Source: Rouxiella silvae (GTDB lineage: Bacteria; Pseudomonadota; Gammaproteobacteria; Enterobacterales; Enterobacteriaceae). From it: a stretch of DNA of 55,553 nucleotides. A model generated the notes under the pieces. The model saw nothing but the letters and a program-made list of their open reading frames with translations, had not been told where the DNA came from and did no database searches. Position 1 is the first letter of the stretch; each line of letters opens with the position of its first letter. The stretch is from positions 1 to 55,553 of the forward strand of contig NZ_MRWD01000037.1 of assembly GCF_002093625.1 (NCBI RefSeq), read 5' to 3'. A program made the position numbers and the translations under genes. Of the stretch, positions 46,915-55,553 are shown in pieces.

Positions 46915-48105
46915 ATGACGTTACTTAATCCCTACTTCGGTGAATTTGGCGGCATGTATGTGCCACAAATTTTGATGCCAGCGCTGGTGCAGCTTGAAGA
47001 GGCCTTTGTGACAGCCCAGAGCGACCCAGAGTTTCAGGCTGAGTTTATCGATCTGCTTAAAAACTATGCCGGTCGCCCTACTGCCTTAACACTTTGCAAG
47101 AACTTGACGGCAGGCACTAAGACTAAACTTTATCTTAAGCGTGAAGACCTGCTGCACGGCGGCGCGCACAAAACCAACCAGGTGTTAGGTCAGGCTCTGC
47201 TGGCAAAACGTATGGGTAAAACCGAAATTATCGCCGAAACCGGTGCCGGTCAACACGGCGTAGCATCGGCGCTTGCCTGTGCCCTGCTCGGTTTGAAGTG
47301 CCGTATTTATATGGGTGCTAAAGACGTTGAACGTCAGTCGCCTAACGTATTCCGCATGCGTTTGATGGGTGCAGAAGTTATTCCGGTGCACAGCGGCTCA
47401 GCGACGCTGAAAGATGCTTGTAATGAAGCGCTGCGCGACTGGTCTGGCAGCTATGAAAAAGCACACTATATGCTTGGCACCGCCGCAGGCCCGCACCCTT
47501 ATCCGACTATCGTGCGCGAGTTCCAACGGATGATTGGTGAAGAAACTAAAGCACAAATGCAGGAGCGCGAAGGTTGTCTGCCAGACGCCGTTATCGCCTG
47601 CGTGGGCGGCGGTTCCAACGCAATTGGCATGTTTGCCGACTTTATCGACGACGAGACTGTAAAACTGATTGGCGTTGAGCCAGCCGGTTTGGGTATCGAA
47701 ACCGGACAGCACGGCGCGCCACTCAAACACGCACCGGTGGGGATCTATTTTGGTATGAAAGCCCCGATGATGCAGACGTCAGAAGGTCAAATCGAAGAGT
47801 CCTACTCGATTTCTGCCGGTTTAGACTTCCCTTCCGTCGGCCCACAGCACGCATTTTTGAACAGTATCGGCCGCGCTGAATACGTATCTATCACCGATGA
47901 CGAGGCGCTGGAAGCATTCAAAGAACTGTCTCGCAGCGAAGGTATCATTCCTGCGCTGGAGTCTTCTCATGCGCTGGCTTATGCCCTTAAAATGATTAAA
48001 GAAGAACCGCAAAAAGAACAGATTTTGGTCGTAAACCTCTCTGGCCGCGGCGATAAAGACATATTTACCGTTCATGATATTCTGACTGCCCGGGGAGAAA
48101 TCTAA
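46915..48105 (+). CDS. trpB: Tryptophan synthase beta chain
   Basis: PLP enzyme condensing indole with serine. 396 residues. PLP-binding Lys in [11 protein letters not shown], phosphate-binding [12 protein letters not shown], and [12 protein letters not shown]; all normal for TrpB1. trpA starts within its stop codon (one-base overlap). Confidence 0.98.
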   Translation: MTLLNPYFGEFGGMYVPQILMPALVQLEEAFVTAQSDPEFQAEFIDLLKNYAGRPTALTLCKNLTAGTKTKLYLKREDLLHGGAHKTNQVLGQALLAKRMGKTEIIAETGAGQHGVASALACALLGLKCRIYMGAKDVERQSPNVFRMRLMGAEVIPVHSGSATLKDACNEALRDWSGSYEKAHYMLGTAAGPHPYPTIVREFQRMIGEETKAQMQEREGCLPDAVIACVGGGSNAIGMFADFIDDETVKLIGVEPAGLGIETGQHGAPLKHAPVGIYFGMKAPMMQTSEGQIEESYSISAGLDFPSVGPQHAFLNSIGRAEYVSITDDEALEAFKELSRSEGIIPALESSHALAYALKMIKEEPQKEQILVVNLSGRGDKDIFTVHDILTARGEI

Positions 48106-48911
48106 TGGAACGCTATCAACAGCTTTTCAAGCGTTTAGAGAGCCAAAAAGAAGGCGCATTCGTTCCCTTTGTGACGCTGGGTGATCCGAATCCTGAGCAC
48201 TCATTGGCGATTATCGACACACTGATCGAAGCCGGTGCCGACGCCCTTGAGCTGGGTATTCCGTTCTCGGACCCGCTGGCCGACGGCCCAACGATTCAAA
48301 ATGCCAACCTGCGCGCCTTTGCCTCCGGTGTAACGCCAACAATTTGTTTTGGCATGCTGGAGAAAATCCGTCAAAAGCATCCCACCATTCCTATTGGTTT
48401 GCTGATGTACGCTAACCTGGTGTTCCACAACGGCATTGACGCGTTTTATGCACGCTGTGCCGAAGTGGGCGTTGACTCGGTTCTGATAGCAGACGTACCG
48501 CTTGAAGAGTCTGCACCGTACAGATCCGCAGCGTTGCGTCACGGAGTGGCGCCAATCTTTATTTGTCCGCCAAACGCCAGCGACGACCTTCTGCGCGAAA
48601 TTGCTTCGCACGGCAGAGGTTATACCTATCTGCTTTCCCGCGCTGGCGTAACCGGCACGGAAAAACGCGCGGTTACGCCGCTTAATCACCTAGTTGATAA
48701 GCTGCGTGAATATAATGCTGCACCGCCACTGCAAGGCTTTGGCATTTCTGAGCCTTCACAGGTTAAAGAGTCATTGGCCGCAGGCGCAGCGGGCGCAATT
48801 TCAGGCTCGGCGATCGTACGTATTATTGAAAATAATCGAGATAATCCTGCAGAAATGCTGGCTCAGCTGTCACGATTTGTCACTGACATGAAGGCCGCAA
48901 CCCGCAGCTAA
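48105..48911 (+). CDS. trpA: Tryptophan synthase alpha chain
   Basis: Cleaves indole-3-glycerol phosphate to indole. 268 residues, the E. coli length. Catalytic Glu in [16 protein letters not shown] region with the Asp of FSDP, then [32 protein letters not shown] and [10 protein letters not shown]. Last gene of the operon, followed by a strong terminator. Confidence 0.98.
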   Translation: MERYQQLFKRLESQKEGAFVPFVTLGDPNPEHSLAIIDTLIEAGADALELGIPFSDPLADGPTIQNANLRAFASGVTPTICFGMLEKIRQKHPTIPIGLLMYANLVFHNGIDAFYARCAEVGVDSVLIADVPLEESAPYRSAALRHGVAPIFICPPNASDDLLREIASHGRGYTYLLSRAGVTGTEKRAVTPLNHLVDKLREYNAAPPLQGFGISEPSQVKESLAAGAAGAISGSAIVRIIENNRDNPAEMLAQLSRFVTDMKAATRS

Positions 48912-48938
48912 CGGATCCAGAGTTACATACCGCCTCAC

Positions 48939-48973
48939 GGCCCCTGTCATCCTGTGACCGGGGCCTTTTTTTT
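48939..48973 (+). terminator. trp operon terminator
   Basis: GGCCCC plus GTCA on the left pair with TGAC and GGGGCC on the right (to 48965), each arm with one bulged base, followed by eight T. Confidence 0.93.
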
Positions 48974-49158
48974 AACAAAAATTTTTAACTTTTTTACCTT
49001 TCGAAATTGGCGATCCCGCACTTTTGAACCACACTTAATTTGCTGATTGTTTATTATTTTTAATCAGGCACTTGTCTATGCCAGATTAATTATTTACCGG
49101 ATAAGTTACTTAGGTGAACTCATTAGTTTCTGATAACAAATTGCATGGAGAGTAAAAT

Positions 49159-49473
49159 ATGAAGCTATTAAAAAGTCTTTCAGCTATTTGCATGGCGGCA
49201 GTGGTGGTAACAGCTCTCGCGGCCTGTGCGCCAACGGCAAAGCAGGAAGGAACGGGTGGCTATCTTGATGACACCGTAGTGACGACTAAAGTTAAGTCTG
49301 CCCTGCTGGCGGATAAAACAATCAAGTCGCGTGAAATCAGCGTCGAGACCTTTAAAGGCCGCGTGCAGCTAAGCGGGTTTGTTACTTCTGCGTCAGAAGC
49401 AAGCAGGGCCGTTACCGTCACTAAAGGCGTAGCTGGCGTACGTTCCGTAGAAAACGACACACAGATTAAGTAA
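49159..49473 (+). CDS. BON-domain lipoprotein
   Basis: Small envelope lipoprotein of 104 residues with a signal peptide and lipobox ALAAC (Cys23), followed by one BON domain (about 37-104: DDTVVTTKVKSALLAD..., then GRVQLSGFVTSASEASRAV and GVRSVENDTQI). The OsmY/YraP proteins carry two such domains; this one has a single copy. GGAGAG at 49147-49152 is the ribosome-binding site. It is a single gene between the trp terminator and its own terminator. Probably a membrane-stress protein, by family only. Confidence 0.88.
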   Translation: MKLLKSLSAICMAAVVVTALAACAPTAKQEGTGGYLDDTVVTTKVKSALLADKTIKSREISVETFKGRVQLSGFVTSASEASRAVTVTKGVAGVRSVENDTQIK

Positions 49474-49518
49474 TGATCTGATCCTGCACGTTAAGGCAGT
49501 CAATTGATCAGTATTTTG

Positions 49519-49544
49519 AAAGGCGTCGCGATGACGCCTTTTCT
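49519..49544 (+). terminator. Terminator downstream of the BON lipoprotein gene
   Basis: AAAGGCGTC (49519-49527), loop GCGAT, GACGCCTTT (49533-49541), then TTTCTTTA-like sequence. Confidence 0.88.
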
Positions 49545-49567
49545 TTAGGCTCAGTTCACTGCGGTTA

Positions 49568-50203
49568 TTAGAACTTATAGCCCACGGCAAACATAAAGAC
49601 CCAAGGATTTAACTGGGTGCTGACCGACTGCTGCTCGCCACCGGCTTTGAACCTGGCAGTGGTATCAATATCCATCCACCACACCGACGCATTTAGCAGC
49701 CAATTTTTATTGATGTTGTAGTCAACACCCGCCTGCGTTGCCCATCCCCAAGAATGCTTCATGCTCAGGTCAGTTAAACCGGCGTCTGAACCCGTTTGAT
49801 TGAAACGTGCATGGTAGAAAGTGGTGTAGTTAACACCGAGACCAAGATACGGCCGCAGTTTGTCTTCTTTACTGCCAAAGTAATACTGCGCCATCAACGA
49901 CGGCGGCAGTTGCCTTACCGTGGCGATATCACCGATGCCATTGAGACCGATTTTATGCCTAAACGGCGTAGCGGCCAGCAATTCTGTGCCAATGTTATCG
50001 GTCCACATGTAGCCCAGCGTCAGACCGACCTGCGTATTGTTGCTGGCGTTAAATGAACCTAGCGAGCCTAAAACACTTGGTGAATTCGCCGAAGGTCTTA
50101 CCGTTGCACTCCCTACGCGAACGATGACATCCCCGGCCTGATTGGCACTGGCTACCGTTGGCAAAACGGCTGCTGCGAGCAGTGCCCAATGTGCTGCTTT
50201 CAT
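49568..50203 (-). CDS. ompW: Outer-membrane protein OmpW
   Basis: Eight-stranded beta-barrel porin-like protein of the outer membrane. From ATG 50203 it has 211 residues (212 in E. coli) with a signal peptide cleaved at about ASA-NQAG (residue 21). Alternating barrel strands, the LTLGYMWTDNIGTELLAATPF segment, RPYLGLGVNYTTF and a terminal Phe after VGYK support the call. GAGGGA on the minus strand (about 50211-50216) sets the start. A perfect FNR box lies upstream, in line with oxygen control of ompW in E. coli. Confidence 0.96.
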   Translation of the reverse strand: MKAAHWALLAAAVLPTVASANQAGDVIVRVGSATVRPSANSPSVLGSLGSFNASNNTQVGLTLGYMWTDNIGTELLAATPFRHKIGLNGIGDIATVRQLPPSLMAQYYFGSKEDKLRPYLGLGVNYTTFYHARFNQTGSDAGLTDLSMKHSWGWATQAGVDYNINKNWLLNASVWWMDIDTTARFKAGGEQQSVSTQLNPWVFMFAVGYKF

Positions 50204-50345
50204 TATCCATTCCCTCGTTGTGGTTATTTGCGGGTATTTAGCCACACTCCGCAAAAGATTTACCGTAGCGAGGTCAGGTTTTTATATGAAAATTGATGTA
50301 ATTGCACTTTGTTAAATTAATTATAACCCATTAATAACAAAGGGA

Positions 50346-50359
50346 TTGATCTAGATCAA
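50346..50359. promoter_or_regulatory. FNR box upstream of ompW
   Basis: TTGATCTAGATCAA matches the FNR consensus TTGAT-N4-ATCAA perfectly. It lies about 143-156 bases upstream of the ompW start and about 130 bases before the divergent cysteine-cluster gene, so it could act on either. Confidence 0.88.
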
Positions 50360-50485
50360 TTAATGGTTTTTTTCGCAGCAATACATATCCACAAAATACC
50401 TGTTGCGGAAAATATGGCGAGTGCGTAAGTTGCTCACTCACTGTTTGTTTTTGGTTTTATGTTTCCGTTCTCGGTAGCGTCCAAA

Positions 50486-50851
50486 ATGAGCGATATTAAT
50501 AATCCGTGCGTATCCTGCGGCGCCTGTTGCGCCTATTTCCGCGTTTCATTTTATTGGGCTGAATCTGAAGAGGCTGGCGGCGTCGTCCCGCAGGCATTGA
50601 CAGAGCAGATCACTCCCTTCTTAAGCTGTATGCAAGGCACCAATGCCCGTTCGCCGCGATGTGTGGCGCTTGAGGGTGAAATTGGTCAATCGGTTTCATG
50701 CTCCATCTATCTGAACCGTCCAACGCCTTGCCACGAGTTTGACCAGTCAGGATTAAACGGTGTGACGAATGAGGCCTGCGACCGTGCACGCGCGCGATAT
50801 GGACTGCCTCCTTTAGTAGAAGCGATCTCGTTGGCGACATGTGTCATTTAG
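50486..50851 (+). CDS. YkgJ family cysteine-cluster protein
   Basis: Small protein of about 121 residues with the CxxCGACC motif near the N-terminus ([13 protein letters not shown]) and further cysteines (SCM, RCVAL, SCSIY, TPCHEF, ACDRAR), probably binding zinc or an iron-sulfur cluster. Function unknown. ATG 50486 gives the N-terminus usual for the family; ATG 50459 is an alternative, and neither has a clear ribosome-binding site. Divergent from ompW and possibly under the same FNR site. Confidence 0.82.
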   Translation: MSDINNPCVSCGACCAYFRVSFYWAESEEAGGVVPQALTEQITPFLSCMQGTNARSPRCVALEGEIGQSVSCSIYLNRPTPCHEFDQSGLNGVTNEACDRARARYGLPPLVEAISLATCVI

Positions 50852-50878
50852 GGAGTAAGAGGATAAATTTAGACAGTA

Positions 50879-50902
50879 AAACGCCGGAATGCTCCGGCGT
50901 TT
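50879..50902. terminator. Bidirectional terminator between the cysteine-cluster gene and the glycosyltransferase gene
   Basis: AAACGCCGGA (50879-50888), loop ATGC, TCCGGCGTTT (50893-50902), with T-rich sequence on the plus side and on the minus side. Confidence 0.88.
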
Positions 50903-50914
50903 ATTTAATGAGGA

Positions 50915-51940
50915 TTAAGCACAGAGGTCCTGATCTGTGGTCATAACTTTGATGCGCAGACCAATAAACTGGTTATAGACTTCGTCGACTTCCAGCAGTC
51001 CAACATCGTCAGATGGACCTTTAAGTACTGCGTTAGGCACTTTCCACGGCCCCCAATAATCAGCATCGCTATTGCCAAACAGGGCAACCACCGGCTTTTG
51101 CACGCCCGCAGCGATGTGTAAGGCACCGCCATCACTGGTAATAATCTGATCGCACAGCGACATCGCTGCCATAAGCTCGCGAATACTAAAGGTCGGCAAG
51201 GCAATCAAATTAGTGTCTCGACAGGCGTCAACGATTTGCTGAGCTTTCTTGTCATCGCCAGGATGTTCGGGGTTATCGTCAGCCCCAGGAGACCAGAACA
51301 GCACTATCTGGCAATCCTCATGCGCCGACAGTCGCGTGATAAATTCAATGAATTTCTCAACCTGCCAGCGCTGCTGCGGCTTGCGAGAGCTAATTTGCAC
51401 GCCATAAACCGGTTTATCGCGACTGATACGGAATTTTTCCGCCATGTCATTAATTTCACGTTTGGAAACGTACAGCTCGAGTGGCCCCGGCGCTTCGCTA
51501 ATGCCCAAAGGACTTGCCAGTGCATTCAGCTCCTCGACGATGTGCCGACCTTTAACACTGACAATCTTGTCAGTGACGCAATCCGGTCCGTTAGCACCCA
51601 TCGCAATAATACGTTTTGCACCGGACATTTTCGCCCACTGAAGCGGACGCTTGTCGGTGCTGCCCACGATCGCCACGTCGTAACCGGCAAAACGAATAGC
51701 AAGAATCGTTTTCAGCCGTTGGAAATAGACGCCAAGCAAGGTTTGCCCAGGCTTACGGTGGTGAGATTTGCAATAAAGGTGAACTTTGCCAATATGCGGG
51801 TTCCCTTCTAATACGTCTTTATTATAGGTATTAACCAGCAAATCAAGCTTGACGGTTTGTTGCCCTGCAAGCGTTGCAATAAGGGGAGTTGTTAAAATCA
51901 AATCACCAATATTGTCACGTCTAATCAAAAGAATTTTCAT
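50915..51940 (-). CDS. Glycosyltransferase family 9 protein (heptosyltransferase-like)
   Basis: GT-B fold transferase related to LPS heptosyltransferases (RfaF/RfaC/RfaQ). 341 residues from ATG 51940. The N-terminal RRDNIGDLILTTPLI and C-terminal ITSDGGALHIAAGVQKPVVALFGNSDADYWGPW are family hallmarks. ATG 51967, nine codons earlier, has a better ribosome-binding site (TAGGA) and may be the true start. It stands alone here, away from LPS core genes, so acceptor and sugar are unknown. E. coli has no such gene between ompW and yciC. Confidence 0.85.
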   Translation of the reverse strand: MKILLIRRDNIGDLILTTPLIATLAGQQTVKLDLLVNTYNKDVLEGNPHIGKVHLYCKSHHRKPGQTLLGVYFQRLKTILAIRFAGYDVAIVGSTDKRPLQWAKMSGAKRIIAMGANGPDCVTDKIVSVKGRHIVEELNALASPLGISEAPGPLELYVSKREINDMAEKFRISRDKPVYGVQISSRKPQQRWQVEKFIEFITRLSAHEDCQIVLFWSPGADDNPEHPGDDKKAQQIVDACRDTNLIALPTFSIRELMAAMSLCDQIITSDGGALHIAAGVQKPVVALFGNSDADYWGPWKVPNAVLKGPSDDVGLLEVDEVYNQFIGLRIKVMTTDQDLCA

Positions 51941-52255
51941 ATGCGCAGCTAAGGTAAGTAAACTCATTGCATCCTAATTTAAAAAAATAAACAAGCAAGC
52001 CTCTTTACGCAAAAAGAGCGATTTTTCATTTATTTATCTTGCAATTGAATTTTTTTTCAATGTCATTGTCCGTATATTTATTCTTTATAAATCGGGTTAT
52101 TAAACCTAAAGCGGGCCATTACCCTGCTGTGTGAAATTCGAGCAAGCGTAATAGTTCGTAAGTACAGAGTTTGCAACGATTGCCGGGGTGCCAGCGCGGT
52201 GATTACAGGGTACAATCCCGGTTCGGAAACATTTTAGATACCCCAAGGAGCATTC

Positions 52256-53008
52256 ATGCCTATCACGGCCAGTACGTTGTACCGTGACAGTTTCAATTTT
52301 ATGCGTAACCAACTCGGCAGCATTTTGCTTTTGGCCCTGTTGACCGCATTTATTACCGTCATTTTGAACCACGCTTTCACACCGGGCGGCGATCAGCTTA
52401 GCCTGCTCACCAGCGGCAGCGACGCTCTTTCCGATACGGCGGGCATGAGTATTCAGGAAATCATCCAGTCGATGACGCCTGATCAACAAATGGTGCTGCT
52501 CAAGGTTTCAGCGGCGGCGACGTTCTCTGCGCTGGTAGGAAACGTGCTGCTAGTGGGTGGAATGCTAACCCTGATTCAGCAAGTCTCGGCGGGCGGGCGG
52601 ACAAGTGCCCTGCGTTCGATTGGCTCTGCGGCACCTATTCTGCCGCGTCTGCTGGTTTTGATGCTGCTGTGTACCATTGTTGTGCAGCTGGGTTTGACCC
52701 TGTTTATTGTTCCAGGCCTGATCATCGCCGTTGCCGTTTCTCTCGCGCCGATTATTGTATCGACTGAAAAAATTGGCATCTTCAAGTCGATTAAAGTGAG
52801 TGCCAAATTGGCCTTTGCTAACAGTCGTGTGATTATTCCTGCAATCATGCTGTGGCTGGCGGCCAAAATGCTGGTTCTGCTGGCGGTAAGCCACCTGAAG
52901 TTTCTCGGTCCTGAAGTGGCCACGGTGGTGTTAAGCGCAGTGAGCAATTTGATTTCAGCCTACCTGCTGATTTATCTGTTCCGCCTTTACAGTAAATTGC
53001 GCAGCTAA
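52256..53008 (+). CDS. yciC: UPF0259 membrane protein YciC
   Basis: Inner-membrane protein of unknown function; 250 residues (247 in E. coli) with about six membrane segments. [19 protein letters not shown] start (here [16 protein letters not shown]), TSGTLLxxIQ-like central part and [15 protein letters not shown] at the end match the family. CAAGGAG at 52241-52247 is the ribosome-binding site. First of the conserved yciC-yciB-yciA group. Confidence 0.95.
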   Translation: MPITASTLYRDSFNFMRNQLGSILLLALLTAFITVILNHAFTPGGDQLSLLTSGSDALSDTAGMSIQEIIQSMTPDQQMVLLKVSAAATFSALVGNVLLVGGMLTLIQQVSAGGRTSALRSIGSAAPILPRLLVLMLLCTIVVQLGLTLFIVPGLIIAVAVSLAPIIVSTEKIGIFKSIKVSAKLAFANSRVIIPAIMLWLAAKMLVLLAVSHLKFLGPEVATVVLSAVSNLISAYLLIYLFRLYSKLRS

Positions 53009-53032
53009 GAATCGATTTAAGATAAGTAAACG

Positions 53033-53054
53033 GGGGCGCACTGACGCCCCTTTT
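53033..53054 (+). terminator. Terminator of yciC
   Basis: GGGGCG (53033-53038), loop CACTGA, CGCCCC (53045-53050), then TTTTATTT. Confidence 0.9.
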
Positions 53055-53128
53055 ATTTATAGCCTGCATTTTGAAGGCACATAAAGGATACGGTATAGTC
53101 AGCTCTTACCTATAATATGGAATGAAGT

Positions 53129-53677
53129 ATGAAGCAGCTCCTTGATTTTCTTCCCCTGGTTGTTTTTTTTGTTTTTTATAAGCTTTACGACATTTATGTT
53201 GCATCCGGCGCGCTCATTGCCGCCACAGCGCTGGCACTGATTTTTACCTGGATCAAGTACCGCAAGGTTGAAAAGATGACCTTGATTACCTTTGTTATGG
53301 TGGCTGTGTTTGGCACTTTGACGCTGGTGTTCCACGATGACCTGTTCATCAAGTGGAAGGTCACTGTTATTTATGTGCTGTTCTCTGGCGCACTGCTGGT
53401 CAGTCAACTGATTTTGAAGAAACCGCTAATTCAGCGGATGCTGGGGAAAGAGCTGACGTTACCCGATGCAGTCTGGGGCAAACTGAATATCGCATGGGCA
53501 ATCTTTTTCCTGCTCTGTGGTCTGGCCAATATTTATGTGGCCTTCTGGTTGCCTGAAAACGTGTGGGTTAACTTCAAAGTATTTGGTCTCACCGTTCTGA
53601 CTCTGGTATTCACGCTGTTAAGCGGCATTTATATCTTCAGACACATGCCTGAAGAAGAAAAAGAAGAAAAAAAATAG
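53129..53677 (+). CDS. yciB: Inner-membrane septation protein YciB (IspA/IspZ family)
   Basis: Polytopic inner-membrane protein linked to septation and envelope synthesis. 182 residues (179 in E. coli), five hydrophobic segments. [23 protein letters not shown] at the start and [13 protein letters not shown], then [20 protein letters not shown] are family signatures. It has its own upstream space of 120 bases after the yciC terminator. The C-terminus is Glu/Lys-rich. Confidence 0.96.
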   Translation: MKQLLDFLPLVVFFVFYKLYDIYVASGALIAATALALIFTWIKYRKVEKMTLITFVMVAVFGTLTLVFHDDLFIKWKVTVIYVLFSGALLVSQLILKKPLIQRMLGKELTLPDAVWGKLNIAWAIFFLLCGLANIYVAFWLPENVWVNFKVFGLTVLTLVFTLLSGIYIFRHMPEEEKEEKK

Positions 53678-53839
53678 TCGTTCCCCAACAGTTTTCGACC
53701 TGCAATAGTGCGGCAAGCTAATACATTCTCGAGGGTTTACTCAGGTAGGCGACTGGGGAGATAGAGCGAAACCGCAGTATAGGCAGATTCAAAAGTTAGA
53801 GGGGATGCATTCTAAATTTTCAATGTGAAGCCCATCGAT

Positions 53840-54280
53840 ATGAACGATAAACATAAGTTACCCAATGGCGAAATGGTGTTACGTACATTGGCAATGCCTG
53901 CAGACACCAATGCAAATGGCGATATTTTCGGCGGTTGGTTAATGTCTCAAATGGACATGGGCGGCGCAATCCAGGCTAAGGAAATAGCCAAGGGTCGCGT
54001 AGTCACGGTTCGCGTTGACGGCATGACATTTCTGAAACCCGTAGCGGTGGGTGACGTCGTTTGTTGCTACGCGCGCTGTATTAAAACCGGCAACAGCTCA
54101 ATTACTATTAACGTTGAGGTGTGGGTTAAAAAAGTCTCTTCTGAGCCGATCGGTCAGCGCTATATTGCTACCGAAGCGGTGTTTACCTACGTAGCCGTGG
54201 ATGAAGAAGGTAAATCACGTAAATTGCCTGACGGTCGCAGCAATTTCAGCGTTGATTCAGCCGGCTCAATTGACGACTAA
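53840..54280 (+). CDS. yciA: Acyl-CoA thioesterase YciA
   Basis: Hot-dog-fold thioesterase hydrolysing a broad range of acyl-CoA. 146 residues from ATG 53840 (132 in E. coli; the extra part is a C-terminal tail after the LPDGRS segment). Core LRTLAMPADTNANGDIFGGW with the catalytic Asp in GDIFGGW, GRVVTVRVDGMTFLKPVAVGD and VEVWVKKVSSEPIGQRY are almost identical to E. coli. A GTG at 53825 could add five residues. Confidence 0.96.
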   Translation: MNDKHKLPNGEMVLRTLAMPADTNANGDIFGGWLMSQMDMGGAIQAKEIAKGRVVTVRVDGMTFLKPVAVGDVVCCYARCIKTGNSSITINVEVWVKKVSSEPIGQRYIATEAVFTYVAVDEEGKSRKLPDGRSNFSVDSAGSIDD

Positions 54281-54308
54281 ATAACTCATTTTCCTGCCCG
54301 CTTTCTCT

Positions 54309-54342
54309 ATTATTTGCGGTCGATGACTCGACCGCAAATAAT
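54309..54342. terminator. Perfect hairpin between yciA and the membrane protein gene
   Basis: ATTATTTGCGGTCGA (54309-54323), loop TGAC, TCGACCGCAAATAAT (54328-54342): a perfect 15-base stem between convergent genes. The T-rich outer arms make it a likely bidirectional terminator. Confidence 0.8.
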
Positions 54343-54373
54343 CCCATCAGTTAGCTTCATTAATGCTAAAAAC

Positions 54374-55411
54374 TTAGCGTTTTAGATTTCTATCGGCCAC
54401 CGTGCTATCGGTATAGATCACGCGATGAGTTTGAGTACGCAGTCCCAACTCACCTGCAAATCCAGCCACTACACCACCAATCACCAGTAGAACAAAGGCA
54501 AACCAGCTGGCCTTAGATAGCTGAGCCGCCGCTTTGTCTGCAACTTCCCGCGCTTTCTGCTCTGCATCGGCCTTCAACTGCTGAAATTTCTGATAAGCCT
54601 GAGCATAAGCCTGCTGGGCTTTGTCCACGATTTGGTCAGCCTCCTGGTCGGTTTTGCCAGTGCGTGCTTTGATAATATTTTTCAGCGCGTCACGGTCAGC
54701 CGCCTGCAAAGTGCTGTCGCCACGCTCAATAACACCACTGAGCCACTGCTTGAGGTCTTGATCAGGCGCCTGCGAACTGCCTGACTGGGCGGCCGCCTCT
54801 GCCTTGTTAGCCTCGCCCTGAGCCTGTCGTTGCAGGTTTTCAGGCTGTAGTTCAGGTTTTCCGGTTTGGCGCAGCGTGGTGGTTAACTCATTTTGCAAAT
54901 CGTCGAGATTAATATTGGCCTGCTGTAGCTGATTTTTTACCATTCCACCGGCCTGCGGCACGGCGCTGGCAATGCCGCTGCCAACGGCTTTAAGGCCTTC
55001 ACCCGCCACGTTCATCGCGCCGCCGATGGCGCTGCTAAACAGCATGGCAACGATATAGGCGGAAATAAGCGTCACTACGCCCCAAGAGAGCACGCCGTGA
55101 AATGCCCCTTCTCTGCTTGCCAGACGGCCTGCAACATAGCCGCCAACCGCATAGGAGATAAGCACGTTAGCCAGCATCCAGATTAATGCGCCTGTGCCCA
55201 GCCCATTCAGTGGATTACTTTCCTGTAGGGGATCGACGGTCGATGCGCCGATTGCCGTCCCGAGCATGGACAGCAGCATGTAAGTCACTATGGCTAAAAT
55301 AACACCTGCAAATACGGGCCCCCATGAAATTCGCTTCAGCAAATGGGTACGGTATGCGTCCGCAGAAACTCCATCAGGAGATGGATAAAGGGTGGGTTCA
55401 TGATGCGTCAT
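54374..55411 (-). CDS. Unrecognised membrane protein with Ala/Gln-rich helical domain
   Basis: 345 residues. I do not recognise a characterised family. The N-terminal part has about four hydrophobic segments (about 30-50, 74-96, 104-125 and a Gly/Ala-rich stretch at 125-150), then a long polar, Ala/Gln/Lys-rich helical region (about 155-300) and a final membrane segment at about 303-325. A cytoplasmic or periplasmic coiled-coil domain between membrane anchors is thus likely. AGAGGAA on the minus strand just before ATG 55411 is a good ribosome-binding site. Family members are often stress-related membrane proteins, but I cannot support a function. tonB, which follows yciA in E. coli, is absent here. 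Confidence 0.8.
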   Translation of the reverse strand: MTHHEPTLYPSPDGVSADAYRTHLLKRISWGPVFAGVILAIVTYMLLSMLGTAIGASTVDPLQESNPLNGLGTGALIWMLANVLISYAVGGYVAGRLASREGAFHGVLSWGVVTLISAYIVAMLFSSAIGGAMNVAGEGLKAVGSGIASAVPQAGGMVKNQLQQANINLDDLQNELTTTLRQTGKPELQPENLQRQAQGEANKAEAAAQSGSSQAPDQDLKQWLSGVIERGDSTLQAADRDALKNIIKARTGKTDQEADQIVDKAQQAYAQAYQKFQQLKADAEQKAREVADKAAAQLSKASWFAFVLLVIGGVVAGFAGELGLRTQTHRVIYTDSTVADRNLKR

Positions 55412-55553
55412 AATTATTTCCTCTATAAATTAATGACCTAAAGCAACAGTTCTCGATACACCCCATTGATGACCAGACTAGATCATTTAAAATCGGCAAT
55501 GGATATGCATTGATAGTACATAGAGCGTGATCGTCAATAATTTATGCTTACTT
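55412..55553. other. Upstream region of the membrane protein gene, end of window
   Basis: No gene is seen in the last 142 bases. They should contain the promoter of the membrane protein gene; no operator is recognised. Confidence 0.35.

Overview
The window is chromosomal DNA of an enterobacterium. The gene order of the E. coli cysB-topA-trp region is kept almost intact: osmB-yciH-pyrF-lapB-lapA-pgpB-ribA-acnA-cysB-topA-yciN-sohB-yciK-btuR-rluB ... yciO-rnm-trpL-trpEGDCBA ... ompW-yciC-yciB-yciA. trpG and trpD are separate genes, as in Serratia, Yersinia and Rahnella and unlike E. coli. That points to a Yersiniaceae/Hafniaceae-type organism (for example Rahnella, Ewingella, Rouxiella or Serratia); the genus cannot be fixed from the sequence alone.

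Layout. (1) 1-6100: a visibly AT-rich block with the prgH/I/J/K-orgA/B part of an Inv-Mxi-Spa (SPI-1-like) type III secretion system, followed by a 71-residue protein, a small lipoprotein and, convergent to them, a 535-residue unrecognised protein that may be an effector. The remaining injectisome genes are not in the window. (2) 6155-14400: accessory metabolic and stress genes: a MocR-type regulator (ydcR), spy, a CstA-type transporter with its YbdD partner, a GNAT acetyltransferase, kdgT with a KdgR box, an AraD/SgbE epimerase, and osmB with a consensus-like sigma-S -10 element. (3) 14600-31311: the conserved core listed above, with a ribbon-helix-helix gene between pyrF and lapB. (4) 31520-40117: a tightly packed nine-gene operon between rluB and yciO. 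It encodes a betaine-type (OpuC/OsmF) ABC importer, a histidine-ammonia-lyase homologue that lacks the Ala-Ser-Gly MIO triad, a class III CoA-transferase, a 3-hydroxyacyl-CoA dehydrogenase, an enoyl-CoA hydratase and a HutC-like regulator. A HutC-type operator (TTGTATGTACAA) lies in front of the first gene. (5) 40460-48973: yciO, rnm and the complete trp operon with promoter/operator, leader peptide, attenuator and terminator. (6) 49159-55553: a BON lipoprotein, ompW with a perfect FNR box, a YkgJ-type cysteine-cluster protein, a family 9 glycosyltransferase, yciC, yciB, yciA and an unrecognised membrane protein.

The most interesting item is the operon at 31520-40117. A quaternary-amine-type importer next to an MIO-less ammonia-lyase fold suggests uptake of an amino-acid betaine such as ergothioneine or hercynine and elimination of trimethylamine. 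The aryl-acrylate product would then be loaded onto CoA, hydrated and oxidised in a beta-oxidation-like route. This is an inference; no thiolase is present in the operon. No tRNA, rRNA, CRISPR array, insertion sequence or prophage was seen.
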